DNA of 51,813 nt from positions 55,905 through 107,717 of the forward strand of contig KN885217.1 in the NCBI GenBank assembly GCA_000934455.1, given 5' to 3'. Origin of the DNA: Apostichopus parvimensis. Its lineage: Eukaryota > Echinodermata > Holothuroidea > Aspidochirotida > Stichopodidae. Below, piece after piece: positions 22,062-35,000 of this stretch. Made by a program: the position numbers and the translations under genes. The notes beneath the pieces were generated by a model. That model saw nothing but the letters and a program-made list of their open reading frames with translations, had not been told where the DNA came from and did no database searches. Every line of letters starts with the position of its first letter. Position 1 is the stretch's first letter.

Positions 22062-23411
22062 CGTTGAAAGAATGATTTGTGCTAAGCTTGCGCTGAAACA
22101 ATTGACTTTGAAACGTCTAAATTGGTCCTCGCAGTAATATACGTCTGTTGTACGGGTTGTCAAGCTCGCCTAGCCAGAATAGTAATGTAATGTGCGGTAT
22201 ACAGAGCGCTAGGCTATGCTGCAATGTGTACACCAAATACTACGATGCGTACCGTTTATAATTTTCTCATTCTTAGTTTAAACTTTTGTGGTCAGTCGTT
22301 TGTATTATGTTTAGTACAATATGTTTGTCGTCTGCTATACAATATCCAGACAGGTGTCGGGAGCCTTGCTATTACAAGTAGCAGAGTGTGGAAAACACGT
22401 AGAGTTGTTGATAGAGAAAGAGGGAGAGGGTAGGAGAAGGTATATGGGAGAGGAATTTTCCAACCAATGTATGGAACCTTTTTCAGCAAAGTAAGGTTTC
22501 TGTCGGTAAATTTGATTATAACTGGTCGATTGTCAAATACTTTACATACCTTCATATCTTCCTCCCATCAAAATTACAACTATAGGGTGATACTGATTCT
22601 TTAAAAAAAAACTGAGTCTATGGGTCTGATGGAAAAGCCGAATATCATTTCCTAAGCAAGAGGATATGAATTTCAATCCGTACTTCTGTAGACAAACGTG
22701 TTTTTACTACGGCGCGCGTGATCCTTTGTCAGCACGTGTCGTTTCAAAGCCACATTGACTTACAAACTAAATCACAAAAGTAATGTGGTCTCTAAGTCTA
22801 GATAGAAGTCCTCACTAGCTAAACGCTACCCATCAATGGATAGCTGACAATTTGGCCATTCATGGCACCATCAATTTTTCATATCATGACCATGCAGATG
22901 TTTTTACTATGAGAACCTGAAGTTTTCGTCACTTGTCAACAAACCTCTTTACTCATTACTGTAGTAAACAATTTTCAAAAGTGGTCTAAACTTGCCTCAA
23001 TTGACACAATTTTGCACCACATGTGCTTCCATTCATACCCTTCAACATCCGAGCCACAAAAAAAAAGCAGACCCTACATCTCACACATTTTGTTCTCCTG
23101 CTGCTTTTTGGCACTTGGAGCGGATTGATATAGACGCTAACAGGAGTATGCCACCTTATTGCATCTTACTACCGAAGTAGAGTTTCACTTTCAGATTAAT
23201 CCAGTATAAATTGAAAAAAATTATAATTAGAAAAAATGTGACTACGAAGTAAGAGACTGAAATATTCATATATAGTGTTCACGTCGTCCTGTTTGCCTGA
23301 TACCGAGTTTCTCTCTCTAAATACTAAATAAATAATAAAATAAAATAAAACTGCTAGCAAACTGCTTATCGACTAGAGAGCCTGTGTAATAGAATGTGTA
23401 AAAGTAAGTTG

Positions 23412-23450
23412 GCCTGACGTTTCGATCCTAGCAGGATCTTCTTCAGAGGC
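23412..23450 (-). ncRNA. Hammerhead ribozyme motif in Penelope-like terminal repeat
   Basis: The minus strand reads GCCT, CTGAAGA, A, then GATCCT-GCT-AGGATC as a 6-bp stem with a 3-nt loop, then GAAAC, GTC, AGGC. This supplies the hammerhead core (CUGANGA and GAAA), a stem II hairpin, the GUC cleavage triplet and a stem I of GCCU with AGGC. Stem III is minimal, as is known for Penelope-like hammerheads that act as dimers. Fold made by eye; activity untested. Confidence 0.6.
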
Positions 23451-23818
23451 TAAATGACAAGTACAGTAACAGAAGGGACAAAAACACGCACAGAAAACAG
23501 ACAGGTTAATGAGCACGGTGAACACAATGAGATAGATGAAAGGGGATTATAAGTGGACAAACAAAAGAAAATGGTGAGACATGGTGAAAGCAGCGGGATG
23601 AGTAAATGATAAAAATGAAATGAAAAACTGAAACACAAGTATACAAATACAAGTACAAATACAAATAAAAAGTACAAATACAAAGTACAAAGTAGATAAG
23701 GAGGATCACCCGAAGGGATACAGTAACAGAGCAGCTGAAAATGAAAATAAAATAAAACTGTTAGCAAACTGCTTATCCACTAGAGAGCCTGTGTAATAGA
23801 ATGTGTAAAAGTAAGTTG

Positions 23819-23857
23819 GCCTGACGTTTCGATCCTAGCAGGATCTTCTTCAGGTAC
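23819..23857 (-). ncRNA. Second hammerhead-like motif, stem I weakened
   Basis: Same core and stem II as the copy at 23412, but the bases before CTGAAGA are GTAC instead of GCCT, so stem I with AGGC no longer pairs. Probably inactive on its own. Confidence 0.45.
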
Positions 23858-25072
23858 TACTTCTTCAGGTATCTACTTTGTACTTTGTATTTGTATCGAA
23901 ACGTCAGGCCAACTTACTTTTACACATAAATAAATAAGACTCATAAACAATGTTCAACCTCACATACGTAGACGATGCCTACGCGCCGTTGATATAATTT
24001 GGGACCTGTTCGCGTTCCATAGCTATATAGTATTACACATCACTAGCACTGCCTTGCTTTTTGAAGCAACGTAAACAAGTTTATGCTTATGTCGAAAGTC
24101 AGGGTTTCTTCAGTATCCATACGGTAATTGCACATGTATGCTGACAAGTGCCAGTGACAGATCACAACTGACAAGTTACCAGGTAATATCGAATAATGTT
24201 AGCAATACAGCCCGTTTAGGGTGAACATTGACTCTTATCACAAACGGTGCCATTGGATGTTAACACTTCTGGTTCAAACCTCAAGGTTAGTAAGAAAACT
24301 AAGAACTGAAGCCGAATATACCAAAGTTAAGAAATGTTCGTTACCCTCATTGCCTTTAACTAGTTTTATCACCAAGTTAATAGTACGTAGCATAACTACA
24401 CAGGGAGCGCCTCCGTTTCGAGAACGTTTCCGTTTCGAGAATACTACCACCGCCTTCTGTTACATGACAATGTAGATAGATCTTGGCTACCAACATGCCT
24501 AAGAGTCTAAAGAACTATGAATTGTTTTTAAAATACGGTCTCGACCCAATTCTGCAGCACCTTACAAAAGCTAATTGTAAGCCTACACTAGCATAGTTTG
24601 TAACTCTATTTTCTATTGTAACTCGATAGTATTTGTAACTCTTTCACAGATTGGCCCACACCTAGGCTTGGCCAAACTTAGGTGTTTTAATAATAACTCA
24701 AGGAACTAACATAAACAAGGACATAGGTAAGGACAAAAAACATAAGGTCAGTCATTAAAATACATGTATACAAAAAAAGATAAAAATAGTCATGGGACTT
24801 AAAACAATCAAAAGTGGGTACTAACAGTAACAGACAAAGTGTTTTTGTGGCAGGGCATTACGTAGACATGGTGCCAGTGTTCGTCCCTGTGATATCGGCA
24901 ATGTTATCAGGTAGTCTGGGTTTATCCCAAGTGGGGGGTCCAAGGGGAATTCCCTAGGTTGGGATGAAGGGGAAGGCCCCCTTAGAAAGTTTCAGCATTT
25001 TGGCATTCATTTTAGTGATATGAAAGCTAGGAAACGTACATAACACTATAAGGCAAAGGAAGAAAAAAGGCC

Positions 25073-25309
25073 GTGGCTATTCTTACGACTAGTCGTAACA
25101 ATTATCTATAAACTATTCTTACGACATCGGCGAATTCATGTGCAGTAAATAAAGCAACTGCGCCTGTAGTAGGGGTAACCCTAAACCCTTACCCTAACCG
25201 GAAATTATTGTTACTCATGGTCGTAAAAATAGTACTCCTGGTTGTAAAAATAGCAACTGCGCATGCGTAATCGGAAATTATTCTTACGACTCGTCGTAAG
25301 AATAGCCAC
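25073..25309. mobile_element. Possible MITE with 26-bp imperfect inverted ends
   Basis: Starts GTGGCTATTCTTACGACTAG and ends with the near-exact inverse (CGTCGTAAGAATAGCCAC). The terminal 16 bases match perfectly and each end also holds a small palindrome (TTACGACTAGTCGTAA). The 237-bp interior contains further TCGTAA repeats, two CGGAAATTATT copies and a telomere-like CCCTAAACCCTTACCCTAAC. No clear target duplication seen. Confidence 0.65.
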
Positions 25310-28300
25310 TTTGAAGAAAAAAATGCCACTCACCTGACTAAATCTTCCAATTACTAGCTGACTCAATGTAGGGAAGCGGTAATTAGGCATGTGCAAGATA
25401 AAGGCTACAGTGTAAGGCCCATTGATATCACTACTGACCTATTTCATTCAAATAGCGCGATATCTATATCGCAAATTTTACAATGAGCATTGACAATTGT
25501 TTCCTCCTCTATTTTGTAAAGTACAGAATATGTCATTGATCATCAACAATTAACCTATAAACAGACTGAATAAGTCAGCAGCTTTAACGATCATTAGAGG
25601 TTAGGCTAGAGTGTTTATAGAATATGCACATATGCATGTGGTTCATTGTGGTCCACTACAACACCATTTCAAACGTTCACTCAAGTAGGTCAGCGCCTTG
25701 CCCTGCAGGATTTTAAAAACAAAGCATAAGATTGATGATAAAAATCCCAGTTGATTACTTCTCTCCTTTTGTCAATTTTGTATATAGGACTCTCGATTAA
25801 AAATTATGATGTCAATCGATTGTAAAATATGTTGAATCACACATAGAAATTAAATTGCTGGCAATGAACATATTTATGATGAAATTCCTTCTGATTTGAA
25901 TGGTTATCAAATCTTAGCAAATCTCCATGGCTTAGAAAGTTGCCTCCAAACAGCAGAAACAGACTACTTTGATAGGATGTGTTACACAAACTGCTGATTT
26001 GTTGAAAATATGCAAACCCCTAAATATATTTATTTGCACCTTGCTCCAAAGAGCCAAACATAGGTAAAGCCAAGAAATTTCCAAGTCATCTCTGCCTCAC
26101 TGTTCTGGAAGGATTAAATGCAGGTCACATAACAGAATCCATTGATTAACTTTTTTCTTGATGTATTGGAGTGTGTTTTACCAGAATAAAACTTTCCAGG
26201 AATGCAATAAAATCTAAAGTGGCTATAACTAAAGGACTTAAAGGAGCTTACAGAATAACTTAAATGTATTCCATAATACATATCAGTCACAGCCATTCTT
26301 TTCCGGAGACCAACCACTTAACGTCCCTATCATGGATGAGAGTGTACTTCAGCATCTGACCGCTAAATTCTAAAATACTCTAGGAGGGTGAAGGCACCCC
26401 GTTAATCATGGTGAAGGAAGTCGCTTTAAAGATTTTGCAAAAACAGAGTCAAACACCATTATCCAATTTGCAATAACCAGAATACCATATCCATTGGTGA
26501 CAAGGCTCAACAACACTTCAAAGCAGCAAATTTATGAATACTGTGGGTCAAGAGAATTTGGTTACTGGTCAGGATCTGTGAAATTAATGATTGTGAGGCT
26601 GGCTCTCTAATCCTTATCAAGGGAAGACCTAATGTTTGACATTTTTGTGTTATTCAGTTTGCTAGAAATTCCTATCTAGGATTCTACATTATATAACCAG
26701 TCCTATTTTGCTAGATAAAGTAAACATTGTTGTGCTTTTTTAGAACACTACTGTAGGTGTCATAAAAATCAAAATCAATGATAATGCATACTTTTACTGT
26801 AGAAATGTAATGCAAGATCTACTTAAGGATATTCCATCTTCAGTGAAAATAATTGCAATAGTACAGGGCCATTCCACACCAAGTGGTCCCAACGTGGCAA
26901 AATTAGAAAGGGTTATTAGTTGTCTCTCTTTGTGTATAATGTAAAGTAAGTAGGTTAGACCTTCTTAAACTGTTAAAGTTTTCTTCTTCTGATTACTCAA
27001 TCTTGGGTTATAGCAATGTGTATCCATCTCAAACTGAAGGCACATTCACAGTGAGTTACCAAACAATAATTTAAAGTAGAAAAAATCCTTAAATGAGAGA
27101 ATAGTACAAAATTTCTTTTCATGTGGCAGTTAAATGCAGTCTGCTAATTTATTTAATAACACATTTGAACAAATTTTCTTTGTTACTGGTAACACAGATT
27201 ATGTTAAAAATACCACACTCAGGCTGTGACTTACATGACAAAAATATAAGAAAATGTTTTCCTCCAATGAATACAGTGTCGCTCTGTGTATATATATAGA
27301 GCATGTGAGCTCCTTTGAAGTTTAATGTCCAAATGTAATAGTGCAACAGGATTTCTCAAGAAGGAAACTGCTTTGGGAGAAGAGAGATACTGTAGGGATG
27401 GGTGGCTAAATGGGAGTACTGTAGGCAGCTACAGTATGAAATTCTAGTTAAAATGTTTAGACAACATGACTGACACTTAGCCTTTCCGGATATTTGAGGA
27501 TAATACTAACAACCTTAGAGATGGGACAAACACAACAAATAGGAAATTTAAGTCCTCTCATTAAATGTAAATATCTGCTCTTGAAAACACCTTGAAATTG
27601 AATCTTAAGTTCATCAACATCCAGATGGAACTGGAAGAATGGGTGAAGGAGTTGGGGAGAAATTGAACTTCCCTGGGTTAAAAGTAATTTTGTGGGTTAC
27701 TGGTTGCTATTAATATTCTTAAATGTAAATATTAGTGACTTATAAATGTCAACTAGTTTGGATTTTGGATTAGAAATTGCACAACTGTTTCATTGTGATT
27801 TCCCCAGATCTATCAATTGAGAGAAATTGCTATCGATTTTTTAATCAGATAGTTTTCATAATTGCAGAATTGTATTGTTTATACCAGGGAATAATTTAGT
27901 GTTCAAATTTTGCATAAGCATTTTTGAAAAGCTCTTTAGTTTTGTCTCTTCTAAATTACTATGGTTCCTATGTGGAAAGACTGCTATGCACATCCTTGGA
28001 CTTGTATAGCAATTTGACCACCATTCTGTCTGTATCTAGCATTTTGCGATGGGGAACCAAATAATTTATTCCCTGCATGCAATACATATCATTATTGTAT
28101 GCAAATTATACCTTTCTCTTCATATCAGTTGATTTTCTAGAACTTATCACTTCCATGTCTCTACCTTTACTGTACATGTACAGTAACTATCATATTACGT
28201 ACAGTCACTGTGATGATGCAAGTGAGACATAAATTATGCAAATGACATTGCTAACAGCTGTACTTGCTGGGTACCATCATTGTTATTCTGCCCACTTGTG

Positions 28301-28902
28301 TATTCCAAACTATAGTCACACAGACCTACAGTAGTAGTGTAGTACCCTCATGCTGTGTGTCCGTTGGATTCTACCTTTTGTCCGTCGGTTGTACTAATTC
28401 CTTCTGATTGGTTCTTGCTTCTGTGTAATTTGCCTTGATTGGTTGACATGTAGTAAACCTGTGTCAAACCTTAAAGGGAACATAGTAGGAAAGTCAGAAA
28501 TAATTTAAATACAAAGAAATATATTATACTGCACGGATGACGCGACATGTGAATATATAGCTCAGATTACAATACTTTGCTGACTTTTGTCAATCTTGGT
28601 CTTAGGTACAGTATATATACTGAAGATGTAATAGACAGAGTTCTCCTTCTTATTATTCAGCACCAAACAGTATTCATTAGAGTACTGGCCATCAGCATGA
28701 ATTTGTACTTGACACTACTGTACCCTCACAATCATATGTATGTATCTGTCTATCTTTGGGAGAATGCTTTGCTTACAGTATATATGGCTTGATATTAGTA
28801 AATTATAAATGAGTGTGATATGCATCTTACGCACAGCTGTTTGAGTATCAGTCTCTGCAGTGATAGGTCTAACTTAAGTCTCCTTTTTTGATCATTTTGC
28901 AG

Positions 28903-29057
28903 GTACTCTCGATGCACGCGACTGTCAGCAGACACCATGGTTTAAAATATAGCGTTAGATCCGGAGCGGGATGACAATAAAGTCGAGAGTAGATATCTGA
29001 CGACTCCAGAACTGCAGAGACAACCGGTTTGTCAGAAAGATTCACCACAAAGCATAC
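28903..29057 (+). other. 5' UTR part of the ENTPD start exon
   Basis: A strong acceptor, with a pyrimidine-rich tract ending TTTTGCAG at 28902, precedes this stretch. It runs without a splice donor into the start codon at 29058. At least one non-coding exon should therefore lie upstream, but I could not locate it. Confidence 0.6.
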
Positions 29058-32000
29058 ATGTTGAAAATGGTTCAAATGTCACGTCCTAAGCAGAGGATGT
29101 GTTTCTTCACGATCCTGCTAGGTATTTCCTGCGTCCTATACATGAACTATCAGGTGGGACCGTCGGAGAAGAAAGCTTGGAGGAACAGATCTAGGCCTGG
29201 TCTCAGCAGGGTGCAAGATGTTAAGGAGATACTCTTATTTGAAAATTTGGAATCATCCTTCTCATCCAGTCAGGTTTCTACCGAGGATCCTGACAAGGGC
29301 TTTGTTATACCTAACGACGGGGATCCCGATTTCTATGGTGTGATGTTCGATGCCGGTAGCACAGGCTCCAGGGTCCATGTCTTTCACTTTGTGGCCGCTG
29401 ACGAGCCTGACGGTAAGAAGGATTGTTGTGAATTTTGTGGTTGTTTAATTGTACACTGCTTAACTGCATTCCTCACTTACACTTACCTTCCTCTGCGATG
29501 TACAGTAATTCTGCTTGAACTTAAGCTGGTTCAGTCTGCTACCATTTTGACAATTAATATCCTATCCTCCTTGCTTACATTTTCCAATCCCCTTTTTTGG
29601 GCGAGGGATGGGGGGCAGTGGCGTAGCCAGCATTCTATTGTTAGGGGGCTTTCTTAAGGGGGGCAACCCCGTGATGCACATGGGTTGCTAGCGCTAGTTT
29701 GAAACGGTTATACAACCGGCCAAATTATTGGCGCTTATTCTGTAGGACGATAGTGATCAACGGTCTCCGTATGTGGGTATGATGAAGGCCCAAACTGTGT
29801 AAAATCTCGGTCTGATTACCAAGTTCTGACCTTATATGAAGTAAGAACATGAGCCCTGAGGTATGAATACTTGTGTGATTTGAACTCGAAAAAATGTAAA
29901 AAAGAAGTATTTTGAATACATTACTGGATTTCATTGGGGGGGGGGCAAGACTGTAGCAGAAAGCAAAAAGCTATGCCACTGATGGGGGGGGGGTGATCAT
30001 TTTGAAGAAAGTTTATTAACTTTTCCTTGAAAACATTGGCTTTGAGTTTCTTTGAAGTTGATAAGACCACTACTGTACTTTCAGAAATGGCATTTTAGCA
30101 AACAGATTATATGGGGAAGGAGAAGCAATTGGCATTATGTAGGTGCCACTAGAAATAACTCTGTATATGTAATTATAAACACATCTAATGCCCCATCTTG
30201 GTAACTTGGTTCTGTTGCTGAGATGTGAAATGTTGTATTTGCTTTTATACCTATCATTGTACATGATTTGTGATACCATAGATGGTCAACACATTAAATT
30301 GTCTTTGTTTTACATTTTTCTCTCTCATGCAATGAAGATTTCTTCATCAGTAAATTTAAATCACAATTTCATTTTAGACGAAGACCCTTGATCGTGGATG
30401 ACTTTACCGATATAGAGTCACATCTGAATACAAAATTGTCGTTTAAATTGCAGGTCCCTCACATAACCAAGACAAAGGTTCATTTTACTGCCATACTGTA
30501 CATCCATCACTATTGTACACTATGCATATAAACTTCGAAACCTACTGTTGTACCATGACTAAACCATCATAGTTTTATTTTGTTGCTTTTAACCCCACAC
30601 AATCTATCCTGCCTCCTTACAGTAAGTAGACTTTTCCACCCACCTCCTAAAGTGCTTGTGATAGCCATGTTTTAGTGGCAGAAAGGAAATGATTAGGGAT
30701 GTACTTGAGATAAGTTCTTTTAAAGATAAGGCTTGTTTAATCTAGTAAACTTCAGTTTAGTTGATAACAGTAAGGTGTAACCTTCGACCTGTCCTGCATT
30801 AGATTACAGCCATGGAAGAGATATGCAGACTTTATTATTAATTCTCTAGTTAAACCAGGGCTATCTTTCACACACCAGTAAGGATGCTACACCAGATCCT
30901 GTCTAACATATAAATTCCCAGTCGTTATTAACACAATGTTGATTCTTGTATATATGTTGCATATCAAGTAGTTAAGTTAATTTTTTAGTATCGTTTCTAT
31001 GTACCAAAATACAGAGAGCTTAAAATGGACAAATCACAAAACTCTTTGCTGGCCCCTGTGTTTGCCAAGTTTAAACTTGTCAATGAAATCCTGACTGGAA
31101 TTGGGCTGGAAGGCATGACTTTATTTTACAGCGCCAAGCAGTGACAATTATACTGTGGAAGCTAGCCGCATAGCAAGCGTCTTATGCTTCATGTCTGGTG
31201 GCTATCCAATGTATTTAAAGTTTTTCGCTCAGTTTTGGGTTGTTTAAAATTTGGAAGACCATTTCAGTTGGGAAAACAGTGGATGTCTGATGTAAAACCC
31301 ACCTTACTTTGGCCGCCCACCAGGGAGTTGCAGCCTCAACCTCCCAGATGCTAGGTTTCATCGCTTCTAATGCCGCTAACCGTTATCCACTCGAACAGTC
31401 ATTGATATTTTGGCGCCAAACTGAAGTATGTACAGGGTATAATTTATTATTCAGATTTGATGTACAGTATTAGTTTTGACGTGGCTGAATTTTGTCTTTT
31501 CTAAAATATTATTTTCCCACGGTTGAAAAACCGTGATACATCCTTGCAATCGTGTAACAACTTGACCATTTGCATAGCAATTTGTGATGCGTGAGTAGAT
31601 AGATTATTCCCTGATGTAGGTAGGTCGATAGATCTATGGCGCTATTATTTGCTGTTTTTTGTCCAGTTACTAGATTGTATGTCTGTCTCAGTAGAGCCAG
31701 CCATGGGCTAGGCCACAAATTTTTCACCGTGGCTGTGAAAGTGTTGACTCCCTATCTGTTATTTCTGGCTAAAGATCTGTTTATTAGTGTGATGAATTAG
31801 AAGACTTGTCTCTTCTGCATTAAGGCTTGCTTGTTCCCGCCCTGTTCAAATGTAACACTGTTGTGGCCTTTTAACACATGCAGTGCAGTACATTCAATAA
31901 GCAGCTTCCTAATTGCACGAATTAATCACTTAGGTAATAAATTAACAGCTTCTGCTGATTTCTCTCTTTCTCTGTACCAGCAACATTTGACAAACATTTA

Positions 32001-35000
32001 GCAGGTATCCTTAGTAATTGTATTCCATAGGTGCAAAGAATTTGGCAAGGTTCATAATTTGATTTTAAAAGCCTTCCGGCAATTCTGTACACATATCATA
32101 AGATAGTGTACTTTTACCAGTACGGTAAAACTATATGATATGATTATTCTTTCAGCAATGTGTTGTATTGTAATGTATACACATTAATCAGCTAATATTA
32201 CTCTGCAAACAGTAATTAAAAATCAAACAAAATGAAATCAAATTAACCAGTAGAGCCATTTGATCAACTTTAACTTGAAGGAAGTGTGCACTGTGTACAG
32301 TAGTACATACTTATATATAATGCTGCCTGTAGCAAGAGATCCAAACAGACTTTCAGTGTGCATTGTGCAGCATGACAAGAAATTATATAAATATGTGGCA
32401 AGGTCATCTAGCCTTACTGTAGTTATCTAGTTGACTAAGTCTGTGGCTTCAATAAGTACTGTTATTGCCGTATGATGTCAACTTTTCAAACGAGGTTATA
32501 ATGCCTAGTGTCAGACTTGTAGTTAGTGGCTGGGGAAGTGGTGGAGGGGGGAGGGGGAGGGTTTGGATCATGGCCCTCTTCTTCATGGTCATTGGGGCAT
32601 ATTAATGTTCAGTTGTGGGATTTTCTCAAAATTCAAAATTACTTGACATACCAAAGGGAATTCTCTTAAATATTCATACTCGCCTTCATGGATTTGTGTT
32701 CATACTTACAGGACATTTTTAAAGCTAACTTTTACAATGTAGTACTTACATGGTAGATAATTAGTGTACGATTATTGTACTCATACTCACACCAAGCCGA
32801 ATTCTATAAATACTCATGATGTTGTACACTTGTCTAGTACTACAAGTGTTGCCCAGTGTTATAAAGAGACACGTCGTTCATCGTGACACGACTATAAAAG
32901 CTACATACCACCGTATAGTACAGTACCTTTGGGCATTGACAGCTTGACAATCTGTCTTGTATATATGTATCTGGCTGTTAATCAATAACAACTGTTTCCT
33001 TACAGTAATTAATTCCTTTGTGAATACCACATCAACCGATCAATATTATTATAACCTTGATTGTTGCCATTTTTGTCTGGCTTCTGTACTCCCTGCTTAA
33101 TGAACCTTTGGCTTCATCAAGGCTCTTTGTTATGGAATTTGTATGAAACACTTTTTGTTTTTGTTTTTTTAAAGTTGCTTTTTTAGGTTCGTCGCCAAGG
33201 TTTTCCAAACCAAAATATGTTACTTAGTATGATACTCAAAATATAATGCAATTGATCATAGTTAGACACAATGTTAATGAGAAACTTTAATGAATCACTT
33301 TGGTTCAGTCCGTCACATTTAGGTTGTCCGGATGCTTTTCATAGTTAAGTAAATTTGGAAGATTTATCCAAAATGTTTGACTGATACTTTGCTATTTGAA
33401 ATTAAACGAACAATCTCCAAGCTTATGATGTCTCTATAAGGGCCTCTTTCTATCAAACAGTGCACATCAAATATTCTATTCAAACTCAACTCGAAAAGCT
33501 GCTTTAAAAAATTTAATTTCATAGTTTTCTTGTGTTCAGATTCTTGCCTATCGTTTTTTCTCACAATTAAACAATACTTTCTAAACTTACTTTTTTTAAA
33601 CAATACTTTTTAAACTTACTTTTTAAACTTGTGGGATTATCAATTACTTTTATGCTTGGATCATAATCTAGAGTCGTAAAAAATGTTTAATTATTGACTG
33701 TTGCTTTGAGACTCAACTTAGGAGAATTAAATAGTGTTTAGAAAGGATTCATCAGCTTTAAGAGTACAGTAAGTGCAATACTATAGATGGTGTACAAGTT
33801 TCATAGGTAACCTATAACTGTTGTATTACAGCAGGTTAATACTTAACAGTGTTGCAGAAGCAGGTATAATTTCAGTGATGTTAAAGGACAATTTTAGGCA
33901 AAAAATTAAATTCCATATGTTGTAGACCATTCAAACACACTAATTGTTAGTCCAGGTTGTATTCCTAGATATAATCCTTTTAATTTTCGAGAAACGACCC
34001 TTTAAACAAGTGATGTTTATCAATTAGTGCCTGTTGTCTAATATACACTTGTAGACCATAGGGTCACTTCCTCAGATGTTCCACGAAACTCAATTGGGCA
34101 AACATAAGGCTTCTGTGGTCTGAAAATGTCATGTTTTTTTAAATACACAAATAACACAATTTTGTTTGTCAAAGGCAAATGGTGTTGAATTGTTGAATGG
34201 TGTTGTTGAATGGTTGTTGTTGAATGGTGTTGAAAAGTATTAAAGTGTGATCTGCTGTTTATACAGTGTGAAGTTCCATTAACATTTAGGCCTGAGGGGA
34301 GTAAACAGCTCTGGAGCCTTTAAAGGAGCTTTCCAGAATTTTAACTAAATTACAGGTGAATATCATGAAAACCTCAATAGTTATAAGGAACATTTCTTTT
34401 TGCTTCCAGGACTATAAAATGTCAAGCTTTAACTTCTGCCTAAGGTCTCCCTTTAAATATCTGATTCAGGTGGATTTTGAGCGTTTCACCTCTCAAGCAC
34501 TCTCTCACCTTAAGTATCTTCCTTATAAAATGCTCTAACCAGAAACACGGTACACCTTCTTAGCAAACAAGCTAGACCAGCTCTTTAACAACATGAGTCC
34601 ATGTCTAGACCTCTGATTCCTATCCCCTTTGACAAATATTCTTATCCCTTATCCCCAAAAATTCTTATCCCTTTGACAAATATTAATCTTCCAGTCATGT
34701 AGCTGAGTATTGTGGAGTCCACCACTGTTTGTTTAACTAAACACACAGAATCTTCCCTCATTTTCTTTCTCATGTAGGTAGCCCACCAACCCTTCTAGCA
34801 GAACTGTACAACTATACCAAAGTTGGTCTTTCAAAATTTGCCAAGAAACCAGAAGAGGTAAGTTTTGGTGCATTACTTTTATAATTTTGTCATTCTTATC
34901 AGTTATGAGTGTTAAGATTACAATGAGGCTTTGTTATTCCCATAAAAAAAAAAAATTCTTGTCACTTGTCCTCTTCATGTAAGATCCATCAGTGGTGATG

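Larger units (their letters stand above)
23331..23935 (-). mobile_element. Penelope-like retroelement remnant with repeated ends
   Basis: Two direct copies of a roughly 105-bp segment (about 23344-23450 and 23751-23853), 407 bp apart, enclose a non-coding stretch. Each runs from ATAAAACTG through GTTGGCCTGACGTTTCGATC to AGGATCTTCTTCAG. A partial inverted copy follows at 23870-23930, whose ACTTTGTACTTTGTATTTGT is the inverse of part of 23670-23700. Terminal repeats with hammerhead-like motifs and an inverted piece are characteristic of Penelope-like elements. No reverse transcriptase or GIY-YIG frame remains. Confidence 0.6.
22062..28902. other. Divergent intergenic region between DPY30 and the ENTPD gene
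   Basis: This 6.8-kb region must hold the DPY30 promoter near 22.1 kb and an upstream non-coding first exon and promoter of the ENTPD gene, since a strong splice acceptor lies at 28902. No TATA box or clear CpG island could be assigned. It also contains the Penelope-like cluster (23331-23935) and a MITE-like element (25073-25309). The short open frames look random. Confidence 0.6.
29413..34777 (+). other. ENTPD intron 1 of the coding part (5.4 kb)
   Basis: Long AT-rich intron. It contains a hAT-type element (29616-29981), a minus-strand tRNA-derived SINE (31241-31405), a TTGAATGGTGTTG microsatellite near 34180-34240 and a short local duplication with CTTATCCC near 34620-34690. I see no nested gene. 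Confidence 0.75.

Noticed and set aside
25180-25200. Interstitial telomere
   Set aside because: The CCCTAA-like tract is only three irregular units and lies inside a probable MITE.
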